Positions 50,801 to 60,144 of a DNA stretch of 64,000 nucleotides are shown in pieces. The first letter of the stretch is position 1, and every line of letters begins with the position of its first letter. Under the pieces are notes generated by a model that saw only the letters and a list, made by a program, of their open reading frames with translations, was not told the origin of the DNA and made no database searches. This DNA is from Pseudonocardia kunmingensis. Lineage in GTDB: Bacteria > Actinomycetota > Actinomycetes > Mycobacteriales > Pseudonocardiaceae. The position numbers and the translations under genes were made by a program. The stretch spans positions 1,116,001-1,180,000 of the forward strand of contig NZ_VFPA01000002.1 in NCBI RefSeq assembly GCF_006716445.1, read 5' to 3'.

Positions 50801-52073
50801 AGAACGTGGAGAGGTCCGCGTCGGCATGTCGCCCGGCCAGCTCGACGAACTGCGCGGTGGTCACCGTCGCGTGCCGGTGCCGCGCCGTCCAGTCCCGCAG
50901 CAGCGCGAAGAACGGCTCGTCGCCGATCCGGCCGCGCAACGCGTGCAGCACCAGCGCCCCGCGCTTGTAGACCCGCTCGTCGAACATCCGCGCGGGCCCC
51001 GGGTCGGCGAGCACGAGGTCGGCAGGCTGCGCCGCCACCCGCGCGTGCCACTCCCGGGCGTGCGCCGCGGCGGCGCGGCCGCCCGCCGCCTCCGACCACA
51101 GCCACTCCGCGTACGTCGCGAAGCCTTCGTTGAGCCAGATGTGGCGCCAGTCGGCGATCGTGAGGCTGTTGCCGAACCACTGGTGCGCGAGCTCGTGCAC
51201 GACGAGCCGCTCGTGGGTGCGCCGCCCGTCGAGGTGGTTCGCACCGAAGATCGACATGCCCTGGGCCTCGATCGGGTCCTCCAGCTCGTCGTCGGTGACG
51301 ACGAGCTGGTAGTCGGCGAACGGGTAGGGCCCGAAGAAGCGCGCGAGCGTCGTCATGATCGCGGGGTGTCGGCCGAGGTCGCGCGCGGCGACCTTGCGCA
51401 GCCGGGCGGGGACCAGCGCCACCTGCGGCACCGGGTCCTCGCTGAGCACGATCTCCTCGTAGCGCCCGATCTGGACGCTGACGAGGTACGACGGTGTGGG
51501 CTCCGTCCGCTCGAACACCCACGTGCGCGCGCCGGCCGAGCGGCGCCGCGCGGAGAGCACACCGGTGGCCGCGACCGTGTAGGGCGCGGCGGTGGTCACC
51601 GCGATCCGGTAGGTGGCCTTGTCCGAGGGGTGGTCGTTGCACGGGAACCATGACGGCGCGCCGACGGGCTGGCTCGCGACGAGCGCGCCGTCGGCCAGCT
51701 CGTCCCAGCCGACGTCGCCCCACCGGCTGGAGACCGGGGTGGGGTTGCCGGTGTAGCGCACCTCGACGGTGAACCGGCCCGCGACCGGGCGGTCCGGGGT
51801 GACGTGCAGCTTGCCGTCGCGATGGCGGAACTTCGCAGCCCGGCCGTCGACGAGGACCCGCGGCACGCGGAACGTCGCGAGGTCGAGGCTGAACCGGGAC
51901 AGCGGCGCGTCGGCGACGGCGGTGAGCACCGCCCGCCCGGTGAGCCGGTTGGCGGCGAGCCTGTAGTCGATCTCCAGATCGTAGTGCTCGACCCGGTACC
52001 CGCCGTTGCCGTGGGTGGGGAGGTAGGGGTCGTCCGACCGGGCCGCGCCGGCCGCCGGCCCGCTCAGCCCCAC
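50754..52073 (-). CDS. M1-family metallopeptidase (short aminopeptidase N-like)
   Basis: 439 aa from GTG 52073. Zinc site: His293-Glu294-X-X-His297 in VVHELAHQWFGNSLT and Glu316 in LNEGFATYAEWLW, with the expected 18-residue gap. The substrate-side GAMEN motif is replaced by EAQGMSIFGANH, as in many short actinobacterial M1 members. It lacks the C-terminal ARM domain of full-length aminopeptidase N. No signal peptide is evident. It overlaps the end of the Pls/PosA-type gene by 10 bp, so the two are translationally coupled. Confidence 0.92.
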   Translation of the reverse strand: MGLSGPAAGAARSDDPYLPTHGNGGYRVEHYDLEIDYRLAANRLTGRAVLTAVADAPLSRFSLDLATFRVPRVLVDGRAAKFRHRDGKLHVTPDRPVAGRFTVEVRYTGNPTPVSSRWGDVGWDELADGALVASQPVGAPSWFPCNDHPSDKATYRIAVTTAAPYTVAATGVLSARRRSAGARTWVFERTEPTPSYLVSVQIGRYEEIVLSEDPVPQVALVPARLRKVAARDLGRHPAIMTTLARFFGPYPFADYQLVVTDDELEDPIEAQGMSIFGANHLDGRRTHERLVVHELAHQWFGNSLTIADWRHIWLNEGFATYAEWLWSEAAGGRAAAAHAREWHARVAAQPADLVLADPGPARMFDERVYKRGALVLHALRGRIGDEPFFALLRDWTARHRHATVTTAQFVELAGRHADADLSTFFTAWLDRPALPGLGS

Positions 52074-55000
52074 GTGGTGATCGGGTTGCCCAGCCAGCGG
52101 GTCGCCGCCGGGACGGTGTCACCGCGCGTGACCAGCGAGCCCGGCCCGACGGTCGTCCCCGCGCCGATGCCCGCGCCCGGGAGGATGATCCCGTTGGGCC
52201 CGAGCGTCGCGCCCTCGTCGATGCGCACCTCGTCCATGCTCATGATCCGATCATGGAACAGGTGGGTCTGCACGACACAGCCCCGGTTGACGGTGGCGCC
52301 GTCGCCCAGGCGCACGAGGTCGGACTCGGGCAGCCAGTACGTCTCCAACCAGACGCCGCGCCCGATGCTCGCGCCCATCGTCTCCAGCCACGCCGTGAGC
52401 ACCGGGGTGCCGCTCGCCGGCCCGACCAGCCACGGCACCGCCAGCACCTCGACGAACGTGTCGGCCAGCTCGTTGCGCCACACGAACGAGCTCCACAGCG
52501 GGTGCTCCACCGGCCGGAACCGGCCCACGAGCAGCCACTTCGCCGCCGTCGTCACGCCGGCGGCCGTGATGCCGGCACCGAGCAGCAGCGGGCCGGCGAG
52601 CACCGCCGCCACCAGGAACCCGCTGCCGGCGTGGATCGCCACCAGCTGTCCGACGACGAGCACGGCGAGCGCGGCGGAGCACATCACCGGCACCACCCGG
52701 CACAGCTCGATCAGCCCGCGCGCGATCTTGAGCCGGCGCGGCGGGTGGAACGTGCGGCTGGTGTCGCCCTGCTCGACGGCCCTGCGCAGCGGCATGGGCG
52801 GCAGGCCGAGCCACGACGAGCCCTTCTTCGCCTTGCGCGGTGTCGCCGACAGCACGCCGACGAGCCCGCGGTTGGGCACCGACCGACCCGGCGCGGTCAT
52901 CCCGGAGTTGCCCAGGAACGCCTGCTTGCCGACGCGCGAGGGCGCCACGTGCATCCAGCCGCCGGCGAGCTCGTACGTGCCGACCATGGTGTCGTCGGCG
53001 AGGAACGCGCCGTCCGCGACCGTGGTCATCTTCGGCAGCGCGATCACCGTCGACGCCTCCACGTCGCGGCCGACCTCCGCGCCGAGCAGCCGCAGCCATG
53101 CGGCCGTGAACTGGCTGGCGTACAGCGGGAACAGGCCGGTGCGGGCCATGCCCATCAGCCGCTCGGTGGTCCAGACCTGCCAGCCGGCGCGGCTGTGCAC
53201 CGGGTGGAAGCCCTCGGCCATGCCGATGCCGAGCAGGCGCACCCCGGCCGCGACGAGCGCCGCGTACGCCAGCAGGTACGCGGCGGCCGCGGGGGCGATC
53301 ACGAGCAGCGCCGCGACCGTCGCGTCCGCGGGGGAGGACGTGCCGGCGACCCCGACCGCGATGATCACGAGTGCCGGCAGCGCCGCCACCGCGGGGAGCA
53401 GCCCGAGCAGCAGCGACGTGGCGCCGTAGGCGAGCGCCCACGAGCGCGAGCGGGCCGGCCGCGACGACGGCCAGTGCACGGCGCTCCTCCCGGTGCGCCC
53501 CGCGGGCGAACCCGCCCAGCGCTGACCGGCGGGCACCGCGCCGCGCACGGTCGACCCCGCGGCGATCTCGGCGCCCTTGCCGATCCGCGTGCCCGGCAGC
53601 AGCGTGCTGCGCGAGCCGACGGTGGCGCCTGCGCCGATGCGGATCTTGCCGATGTGCACGACGTCGCCGTCGACCCAGTAGCCGCCGAGGTCGACCTCCG
53701 GCTCCACGGCCGCGCCGCGCCCCACCTTGAGCAGGCCGGTCACGGGAGGGGCGGAGTGCAGGTCGACGTCGTTGCCGATCCTCGCGCCGAGCGCGCGGGC
53801 GTAGCGGGTGGTCCACGACGCGCCGGTGACGCCGGTCGCGCCGGACAGCTCGGCGAGGCGGGTGGCGGCCCACAGCCGCACGTGCACCGAGCCGCCGCGC
53901 GGATAGCTGCCCGGCCGCACGCCGCGCAGCAGCAGCCGCGCGCCGCCCGCGGCGATCCCGATCCGCCCGGCCGGGCTGAACAGCACGAGCCAGGCCACCG
54001 CGAGCGACCACCACGGGACGGTGGGCGCCCAGGGGACCGCGACCGCGGCGACCGTCGAGAGCGCGGCGGCGACGCTCGCCCAGCGCAGGCCGACCAGTGC
54101 CAGCATCGGGACCATGAGCAGCGCCTGCGCGAGTGCCGCCCGCCGCGGCGTCGGCGCGACGTCGCGCTGGGTGGTCCTGGTCGCGCTCAGCGCGTCCAGG
54201 CGGGCCGCGAGCGACCCCAGCCGCGGGTGCAGGTACAGGTCGTTGACCGACACCTGGGGGTGCCGGGTCCGGATCCGTGCCACCAGCTGCGCCGCGGTGA
54301 GGCTGCCGCCGCCGTGGGTGAAGAAGTCGGCCTTCGGGTCGGTCACCCCAACGCCGAGGATCTCCGCCCAGCCCTCGGCGAGCCAGCCCTCGGTGGGGGT
54401 CAGCAGGCCCGCCGCGACCGGGTCGGCCCCGCTCGCCGCCGGGAGCGGCCACGGCAGCGCGTCCCGGTCGACCTTGCCCGACGTGCGCGTCGGCAGGTCG
54501 TCCACCGCCGCGAGCAGCGGGACGAGCGCCGCGGGGAGCCGCTCGCGCAGGGCGAGCGCCGCGGCGTCGGTGTCCAGCTCGCCGTCGGGCACCACGTACC
54601 CGACCAGCACCTGGTTGCCGGCCCGGGTGCGCCGCACGGCCGCCGCGGCGCCGCGGACACCGGGCAGCGCGAGCAGCGCGGCGTCGACCTCGCCCAGCTC
54701 GATGCGCCGCCCGCCCAGCTTCACCTGCTCGTCGGCGCGTCCGAGGAACACCAGCCCGGCCTCGTCGGCGCGGACGACGTCGCCGCTGCGATAGGCGCGC
54801 TCCCAACCGAGGGAGGGCAACGGTGCGAACTTCGCGGCGTCCTTCTCCGTGTCGAGGTAGCGGGCGAGCCCGACCCCGCCGATCACCAGCTCGCCGCGCT
54901 CGCCCATGGCGACCGGGTCGCCCGCGTGGTCGACGACGGCGAGCGCCCACCCGTCGAGCGGCAGCCCGATCCGCACCGGCCCGTCGCCGGTGAGCTGCGC

Positions 55001-55975
55001 GGCGCACGCGACGACGGTGGCCTCGGTGGGCCCGTAGGTGTTCCACACCTCGCGACCCTCGACCGCGACGCGCTCGGCGAGCTCGGGCGGGCACGCCTCC
55101 CCGCCGAAGATCAGCAGGCGCACGTCCTCGAGGGCCTCCGGCGGCCACAGCGCGGCGAGCGTCGGGACGGTGGAGACGATCGTGATCCGCTGCGCCTGGA
55201 GCCACGGCCCGAGGTCGACCCCGGTGCGCACCAGCGCCCGGGGCGCCGGGACCAGGCACGCGCCGTGGCGCCACGCGAGCCACATCTCCTCGCAGGAGGC
55301 GTCGAATGCGACCGACAACCCGGCCAGCACGCGGTCACCGGGACCGATCGGCTCGTCGACGAGGAACAAGCGGGCCTCGGCGTCGACGAACGCCGCGGCG
55401 GAGCCGTGGCTGACCGCGACGCCCTTCGGCGTGCCCGTCGAGCCGGATGTGAAGATGATCCACGCGTCGTCGCCGGGGCCCGGGCCGCCCGGCGTGCCGA
55501 TCGGGGCCCCGTGCGTCGTCATCGCCCCGTCGTCGCCGAGGACGGCGCACACCCCGGCCTCGCCGAACACCTGCTCGGCCCGTTCCCCGGGGTCGTCGGC
55601 GTCGACGGGGACGTACGCGGCGCCCGCGGCGAGGACGCCGAGGATCGCGACGTACAGCTCGGCGGTGCCGGAGGAGATCCGGACCCCGACCCGGTCCCCG
55701 ACGCCGACGCCGGCCTCGGCGAGGCGCCGCCGGACCACGTCGATCTCCTCGGCCAGCCTGCGGTAGGTGAGCACCGTGCCGCCGGCGTCGAGCGCGGCCT
55801 CGTTGGGGTGCTCCTCGGCGGTCTCGGCGAGCACGTCGAGCAGGGTGCGGCGGGCCGGTGCGGGCACGGCGGGGTAGAGCGCGGGGGTGCTGGGCAGTGC
55901 GAGTGTCACCGGGCACCGGCCGGCGTGTTCCGGGCACGGGGACGGCAGCGTGCAGCGCGCGAGCGCATGTCTCAC
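52064..55975 (-). CDS. Pls/PosA-type NRPS-like protein (adenylation-carrier-membrane-LbH)
   Basis: Up to 1303 aa. ATG 55975 has an AAGGTGAG upstream; GTG 55909 is an alternative, giving 1281 aa. Order of parts: adenylation domain (WIIFTSGSTGTPKGVAVSHG, VWNTYGPTEATVVACAA, YRSGDVVRADEAGLVFLGRA, TRTSGKVDRDALP), a carrier protein with phosphopantetheine Ser in FFTHGGGSLTAAQLV (~550), then about six membrane helices interleaved with left-handed beta-helix hexapeptide repeats (IGAGATVGSRSTLLPGTRIG; EGATLGPNGIILPGAGIGAG). This is the layout of the epsilon-poly-L-lysine synthetase-like Pls/PosA family. It may polymerise or N-acylate an amino acid at the membrane; the amino acid is not predictable here. 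Confidence 0.88.
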   Translation of the reverse strand: MRHALARCTLPSPCPEHAGRCPVTLALPSTPALYPAVPAPARRTLLDVLAETAEEHPNEAALDAGGTVLTYRRLAEEIDVVRRRLAEAGVGVGDRVGVRISSGTAELYVAILGVLAAGAAYVPVDADDPGERAEQVFGEAGVCAVLGDDGAMTTHGAPIGTPGGPGPGDDAWIIFTSGSTGTPKGVAVSHGSAAAFVDAEARLFLVDEPIGPGDRVLAGLSVAFDASCEEMWLAWRHGACLVPAPRALVRTGVDLGPWLQAQRITIVSTVPTLAALWPPEALEDVRLLIFGGEACPPELAERVAVEGREVWNTYGPTEATVVACAAQLTGDGPVRIGLPLDGWALAVVDHAGDPVAMGERGELVIGGVGLARYLDTEKDAAKFAPLPSLGWERAYRSGDVVRADEAGLVFLGRADEQVKLGGRRIELGEVDAALLALPGVRGAAAAVRRTRAGNQVLVGYVVPDGELDTDAAALALRERLPAALVPLLAAVDDLPTRTSGKVDRDALPWPLPAASGADPVAAGLLTPTEGWLAEGWAEILGVGVTDPKADFFTHGGGSLTAAQLVARIRTRHPQVSVNDLYLHPRLGSLAARLDALSATRTTQRDVAPTPRRAALAQALLMVPMLALVGLRWASVAAALSTVAAVAVPWAPTVPWWSLAVAWLVLFSPAGRIGIAAGGARLLLRGVRPGSYPRGGSVHVRLWAATRLAELSGATGVTGASWTTRYARALGARIGNDVDLHSAPPVTGLLKVGRGAAVEPEVDLGGYWVDGDVVHIGKIRIGAGATVGSRSTLLPGTRIGKGAEIAAGSTVRGAVPAGQRWAGSPAGRTGRSAVHWPSSRPARSRSWALAYGATSLLLGLLPAVAALPALVIIAVGVAGTSSPADATVAALLVIAPAAAAYLLAYAALVAAGVRLLGIGMAEGFHPVHSRAGWQVWTTERLMGMARTGLFPLYASQFTAAWLRLLGAEVGRDVEASTVIALPKMTTVADGAFLADDTMVGTYELAGGWMHVAPSRVGKQAFLGNSGMTAPGRSVPNRGLVGVLSATPRKAKKGSSWLGLPPMPLRRAVEQGDTSRTFHPPRRLKIARGLIELCRVVPVMCSAALAVLVVGQLVAIHAGSGFLVAAVLAGPLLLGAGITAAGVTTAAKWLLVGRFRPVEHPLWSSFVWRNELADTFVEVLAVPWLVGPASGTPVLTAWLETMGASIGRGVWLETYWLPESDLVRLGDGATVNRGCVVQTHLFHDRIMSMDEVRIDEGATLGPNGIILPGAGIGAGTTVGPGSLVTRGDTVPAATRWLGNPITTWG

Positions 55976-56240
55976 CTTCCGGGTGAACGTGCTGTGTCGA
56001 CAGCCGGGTCGAGGCTGGATGCGGCACAGGCGGCACCACCCGGGGCACAGCGATCTCGGGAACCGAGGGTAACGGTCGGTGTCGCCGCGGTCTCCGAAAC
56101 GTGTGTGAGTTCACGGTGCGTACACGGTGGGACGCCGGACCTGACGATCGGCTTGCGGAACGGCCGGCGGGGGCGCCGGAGGCCCACGACGTGCGCGGAA
56201 TCGGCCAGGATCGGGGTGGGACACGGCGAGCGGAGGAACG

Positions 56241-56450
56241 ATGCAGGTACTGCCGGGCGCGGGGCGCCGCGATGCGGTCACCCGGAGGCTGTCCGCCGAG
56301 TTCGACGGCGTCCTCCCGTGTGTCATCGTGGAGGCCGAGGTCGCGGCGGCGGAGGCGGAGCTGCGCGGTCAGGTCCCGCCCGGTTCGCTCGACGAGATGC
56401 TCCACCGCCTGGCCGGGTACCGGCTGCGGCAGCGCGCGGGTGCCCACTGA
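56241..56450 (+). CDS. Small three-helix bundle protein
   Basis: 69 aa from ATG 56241 with GGAGG five bases upstream. The pattern RDAVTRRLSAEFDGVLPCVI, VEAEVAAAEAELRG and LDEMLHRLAGYRLRQRA predicts three helices and resembles the small three-helix dimerisation proteins common in actinomycetes. It lies 24 bp upstream of a response regulator, so it may belong to that operon. The 265-bp gap before it contains the divergent promoter with the Pls/PosA-type gene; no clear operator was found there. Function unknown. Confidence 0.7.
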   Translation: MQVLPGAGRRDAVTRRLSAEFDGVLPCVIVEAEVAAAEAELRGQVPPGSLDEMLHRLAGYRLRQRAGAH

Positions 56451-56474
56451 CCACCCGCGCGGCGAGGAGGATGC

Positions 56475-57149
56475 ATGGAGGCCCGGCTGCTGCTGGTGGA
56501 GGACGACGAGCGGATCCGCCAGGCCCTCGGGCTCGCGCTCGCCGACGAGGGCTGCGACGTCGTGGAGGCCGCGTCCGGGGAGCAGGCCCTCGACCTGCTC
56601 GACACGACGACGGTGGACGTCGTCCTGCTCGACCTCATGCTGCCCGGCGTGGACGGGCTCGACGTGTGCCGGACCCTCCGTTCCCGGGGGGACCTGCCGA
56701 TCATCATCATCTCCGCCAGGACGGACTCGGCCGACGTGGTCGACGGGTTGGAGGCGGGCGCGGACGACTACGTCACCAAGCCCCTGGTGGCGAGCGAGCT
56801 CTCGGCGCGCATCCGGGCGCTCCTGCGCAGGCGCCACCCCGCGGAACCGCGGCGCGCCCTGCGGGTCGGCGACGTCGAGATCCTCCCCGACGAGGACGTG
56901 GTCCGCCGGGCCGGCACCGACGTGCACCTCACGCGCACCGAGTTCCGCCTGCTCGCCGAGCTCGCCGCCGCGGGTGGGCGCGTCGTGACGCGGGAGGAGC
57001 TGCTGAAGCGGGTGTGGGGCTACGACTACTTCGGCGACACCCGTCTCCTCGACGTGCACATCCGGCGGTTGCGCCGCAAGATCGAACGTGACCCGGACGA
57101 GCCCGAACGCGTGCTCACCGTGCGCGGGCGCGGCTACAAGGCCGGCTGA
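56475..57149 (+). CDS. OmpR/PhoB-family response regulator
   Basis: 224 aa. Receiver domain: acidic pair Glu9-Asp10-Asp11 (LLLVEDDERIRQAL), phospho-acceptor Asp53 (DVVLLDLMLPGVDGLDV), and the conserved Lys in YVTKPLVASELSAR. The C-terminal winged helix has VHLTRTEFRLLAELAAAGGR and DTRLLDVHIRRLRRKIERDP, ending GRGYKAG. It is followed 25 bp later by its sensor kinase. Regulated genes unknown. Confidence 0.95.
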   Translation: MEARLLLVEDDERIRQALGLALADEGCDVVEAASGEQALDLLDTTTVDVVLLDLMLPGVDGLDVCRTLRSRGDLPIIIISARTDSADVVDGLEAGADDYVTKPLVASELSARIRALLRRRHPAEPRRALRVGDVEILPDEDVVRRAGTDVHLTRTEFRLLAELAAAGGRVVTREELLKRVWGYDYFGDTRLLDVHIRRLRRKIERDPDEPERVLTVRGRGYKAG

Positions 57150-57174
57150 GCCGCCGGACGGGACGGGACCTCGC

Positions 57175-58542
57175 GTGCCGATCATGCGGCTCACGCTGCG
57201 CTGGCGGATAGGGACGGCCTTCGGCGCGGCGTGGCTCCTGCTCACCGGCGTGCTCGCCATCGCGACCTGGAACCTGGCCGCCGACTACATGGTGCGGCAG
57301 CGTGAGATGAGCGCGGTCCGCCAGGCCGAGGTCAACGTCCGGCTCGTCGACAGCTCGCTGCGCTCGGGCGCGGAGGGGCTCGACGACCTGCTCGCCGGCC
57401 TGACCTCCGACTCCGACTCCACCGTGTTCCTGTCCCGCCCGGAGGGCTGGATCACCGCCGGTCGCCGGGTCGACCCCGCGGTCCTGCCCGAGCCGCTGCT
57501 GGCGCTCGCGCGCAGCGGTGTCGCCGACACCCGGCGGCTCACCGTGGAGCGCATCCCGGTGATCGCCGTGGCCCTGCCGGTCGGCGCCGGGGCGGGGGTC
57601 TTCGTCGAGCTCTTCCCGCTCGTGGAGCTGGAGCGGACGCTCCGCTTCCTCGGCCTCGTCCTCGTCTGCGGTGTCGCCGCGGGCGGGCTGCTGGGGTTCG
57701 CGCTCGGTGCGTGGGCGAGCAAGCGCGCGCTGCGACCCCTGACCGAGCTGACCGGCGCGGCGTCCCGCATGGCGAGCGGGGACCTGCGGACCCGGCTGCC
57801 CGAGCACACCGACCGGGACCTGTCCGCGCTGGCGGCGGCGTTCAACGACACCGCGGAGGCGCTGGAGGCGCGGGTGCTGCGGGATGCGCGGTTCGCCGGC
57901 GACGTGAGCCACGAGCTGCGCTCCCCGCTCACGACGATGGCGAACGCGGCCGCCGTGCTGCGGCGCAGGCGCGGCGAGCTCGCCGGAACGGCAGGCAGGG
58001 CGCTGGACCTGTTGCTCTCGGAGGTGGACCGGTTCGAGCGGATGGTCGTGGACCTGCTCGAGATCTCGCGGGCCGACCAGGAGCCCGGCGACCCGCCCGG
58101 CGAGCTCGTGGACCTCGGGGAGCTGGTGCGCAACGTCCTCGAGGTGCGCGCGGAGCCGGTGCCCGCGGTGGAGATCGAGACGCCGCCACCGCTGGTCCAG
58201 GGCGACCGGCGCCGGCTCGACCGGATCGTCGCCAACCTCCTCGACAACGCGGACCGGTACGCGGGCGGAGCGGTGCGGGTGGCGGTGCGACGGCGCGACG
58301 GTCGCGCCCGCATCGAGGTCGACGACGCCGGGCCGGGTGTACCGGGGGAGCTGCGGGAGCGGGTGTTCGAGCGCTTCGCCCGCGGCGCCCAGGCCGGGCA
58401 GCGGGGGCAGGACGGGGGGAGCGGGCTCGGGCTCGCGCTGGTCGCCCAGCACGCCCGCCGGCACGGTGGATCCGTCCGGATCGAGGACCGCCCGGGTGGT
58501 GGAGCGCGGTTCGTCGTGGAGCTCCCGGAAGCCGAGCGGTGA
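57175..58542 (+). CDS. HAMP-domain sensor histidine kinase
   Basis: 455 aa from GTG 57175 (ATG 57184 also possible). Two membrane helices (~10-32 and ~155-180) flank an extracytoplasmic sensor of ~120 residues, then HAMP (RPLTELTGAASRMASGDLRT), the H-box FAGDVSHELRSPLTTMANAA with phospho-accepting His246, the N-box NLLDNADRYAGGAVRVAV, and the G boxes DAGPGVPGE and GGSGLGLALVAQHARRHGG. A standard class I kinase paired with the response regulator upstream. The signal is unknown; the sensor segment has no named domain I can recognise. Confidence 0.94.
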   Translation: MPIMRLTLRWRIGTAFGAAWLLLTGVLAIATWNLAADYMVRQREMSAVRQAEVNVRLVDSSLRSGAEGLDDLLAGLTSDSDSTVFLSRPEGWITAGRRVDPAVLPEPLLALARSGVADTRRLTVERIPVIAVALPVGAGAGVFVELFPLVELERTLRFLGLVLVCGVAAGGLLGFALGAWASKRALRPLTELTGAASRMASGDLRTRLPEHTDRDLSALAAAFNDTAEALEARVLRDARFAGDVSHELRSPLTTMANAAAVLRRRRGELAGTAGRALDLLLSEVDRFERMVVDLLEISRADQEPGDPPGELVDLGELVRNVLEVRAEPVPAVEIETPPPLVQGDRRRLDRIVANLLDNADRYAGGAVRVAVRRRDGRARIEVDDAGPGVPGELRERVFERFARGAQAGQRGQDGGSGLGLALVAQHARRHGGSVRIEDRPGGGARFVVELPEAER

Positions 58543-58781
58543 GCGGTCGCGTTTTCGTCAGCTGATCGTCAGGTTCGTCGCGGGCCGCCGCAACGCCCGT
58601 GGCGACGGCTCGAGCCGGGCCCGGCGCACTGCCGCTGATCCGCTGTCGTAGCTGGTCAGAGGCCTGCAGCGGGAACAGCCGAGCCGTCGCCCCGACGGTG
58701 CGCCGGGGGCGCGTCGACGCGCCGGAGCGGCACTACCGTGCCAGGCGCCCGGAAGAGAGCGAGTAGTGCAGGAATGACCGT

Positions 58782-60119
58782 GTGATGCAGCCTTGGAAGA
58801 TCCGCACCGTCGCCGGCGCGCTGGCGCTGCTCGTGGGCGGGTGCGCGACGCCGACGCCGGAGCTGCTCCCGCGCCACGACGTCCCCGCTCGTGGGGTCGT
58901 CGACCCGGCCGCCCCGTGCTCGCGCCCGGCCCCGGCGGCACCGGCCGCGCCGCCGGCCGCCCGCACGGAGGCGGCGGACGTCGACGCCCGGTTCGACCTC
59001 GCCACCCGCACGATCACCCTGTCCGGCGGGGAGAACGTCTCCCTGCCGGCGTTGAGCGAGGAGATCGCGGACCCGGACGCGCTGCGCGAGGTCGGGCCGG
59101 GCGAGTGGCTGCTCGGCGCCGACCTGGTCGTGCGCGACGGCGCGTCGCTGCGGATCAGCGCCCCGGAGGTGCGCTGGCTCAAGATGGCCAGCGGTGAGGG
59201 CGTGGTCACCGCGATCCGGGCGTTCGGCGGCGGCGTCGACATCGCCGGTTCGTGCCTCACGTCGTGGGACCACAGCGCCGGGACCGTCGACGAGGAGTAC
59301 CGCGACGGGCGCAGCTTCATCCTCGCCCGCGACGGCGCGCGGCTGACGATCGACGCGGCCGAGATCCGCTACCTCGGCTCCGGCGACGTCGAGTCCTACG
59401 GGCTGTCCTGGCGCACCGAGGGGACCACCGGGAGCATCACCGGCAGCGTGGTCTCCCACCTCTACTACGGCCTCTACTCCTACGAGGTCACGGGCCTGCA
59501 GGTGCTCGACAACGAGTTCCACGACAACGTCCTCTACGGCATCGACCCGCACACGCACTCCACCGAGCTGGTGATCGAGCGGAACGTCGTGCACCACAAC
59601 GGGAAGCACGGGATCATCCTCGCCGAGCACTGCACCGACAGCGTGGTCCGCGACAACATCGTCTACGCCAACCAGCACCACGGCATCGTGATGTACCTCG
59701 GGTCCGACCGGAACCTCATCGAGGGCAACGAGTCGTTCGGCAACGCCGCGCAGGGCATCAACATCAACGAGTCGAACGAGAACACCATCCGCGGCAACCA
59801 GGTGTACGACAACACCGAGTCGGGCGTCGGGCTCACCCAGACCTCGCGGCAGAACCTGATCGAGGCCAACCACCTGCGCGGCAACGAGAAGGACGGGATC
59901 CGCATCGTCAGCCTCGCCGCCGCGTCCACGGTGCGCGGCAACACGATCGGCGGGAACGGGCGCTACGGGATCTACGTCGACACCGAGGGCCCGTTCGACC
60001 TCGTCGACAACGTCGTGTTCGGCAGCAAGGCCGGGCTGATGGTGCGGGGGCGGGAAGAGGTGGACGAGGACGACAACGAGTGGTTCGGCAACACCGAGGA
60101 CGACATCGTGTCCAGCTGA
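58782..60119 (+). CDS. Right-handed beta-helix lipoprotein (carbohydrate epimerase/lyase-like)
   Basis: 445 aa. The N-terminus has a lipoprotein signal with lipobox LLVGGC (~16-21), so it should be anchored outside. After a Pro/Ala-rich linker (~45-63) the body is a beta-helix: at least ten turns follow the PbH1 pattern, e.g. LVIERNVVHHNGKHGIILAE, SVVRDNIVYANQHHGIVMYL, RNLIEGNESFGNAAQGINI and NTIRGNQVYDNTESGVGL. The PDPDALREVGPGEWLLGADL entry and the turns resemble the alginate C5-epimerase (AlgG/mannuronan) group. It probably acts on an acidic exopolysaccharide. It is convergent with the SGNH hydrolase gene; 58543-58781 shows no gene. Confidence 0.8.
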   Translation: MMQPWKIRTVAGALALLVGGCATPTPELLPRHDVPARGVVDPAAPCSRPAPAAPAAPPAARTEAADVDARFDLATRTITLSGGENVSLPALSEEIADPDALREVGPGEWLLGADLVVRDGASLRISAPEVRWLKMASGEGVVTAIRAFGGGVDIAGSCLTSWDHSAGTVDEEYRDGRSFILARDGARLTIDAAEIRYLGSGDVESYGLSWRTEGTTGSITGSVVSHLYYGLYSYEVTGLQVLDNEFHDNVLYGIDPHTHSTELVIERNVVHHNGKHGIILAEHCTDSVVRDNIVYANQHHGIVMYLGSDRNLIEGNESFGNAAQGININESNENTIRGNQVYDNTESGVGLTQTSRQNLIEANHLRGNEKDGIRIVSLAAASTVRGNTIGGNGRYGIYVDTEGPFDLVDNVVFGSKAGLMVRGREEVDEDDNEWFGNTEDDIVSS

Positions 60120-60144
60120 TCCGCTCCTCCGCGGCGGGCGCTCG

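Noticed and set aside
52253-57091. Very long open frame on the plus strand opposite the Pls/PosA-type gene
   Set aside because: It is the antisense shadow of a high-GC gene: composition is Arg/Gly/His/Asp-rich without domains, while the minus strand shows clear NRPS-like and LbH motifs.
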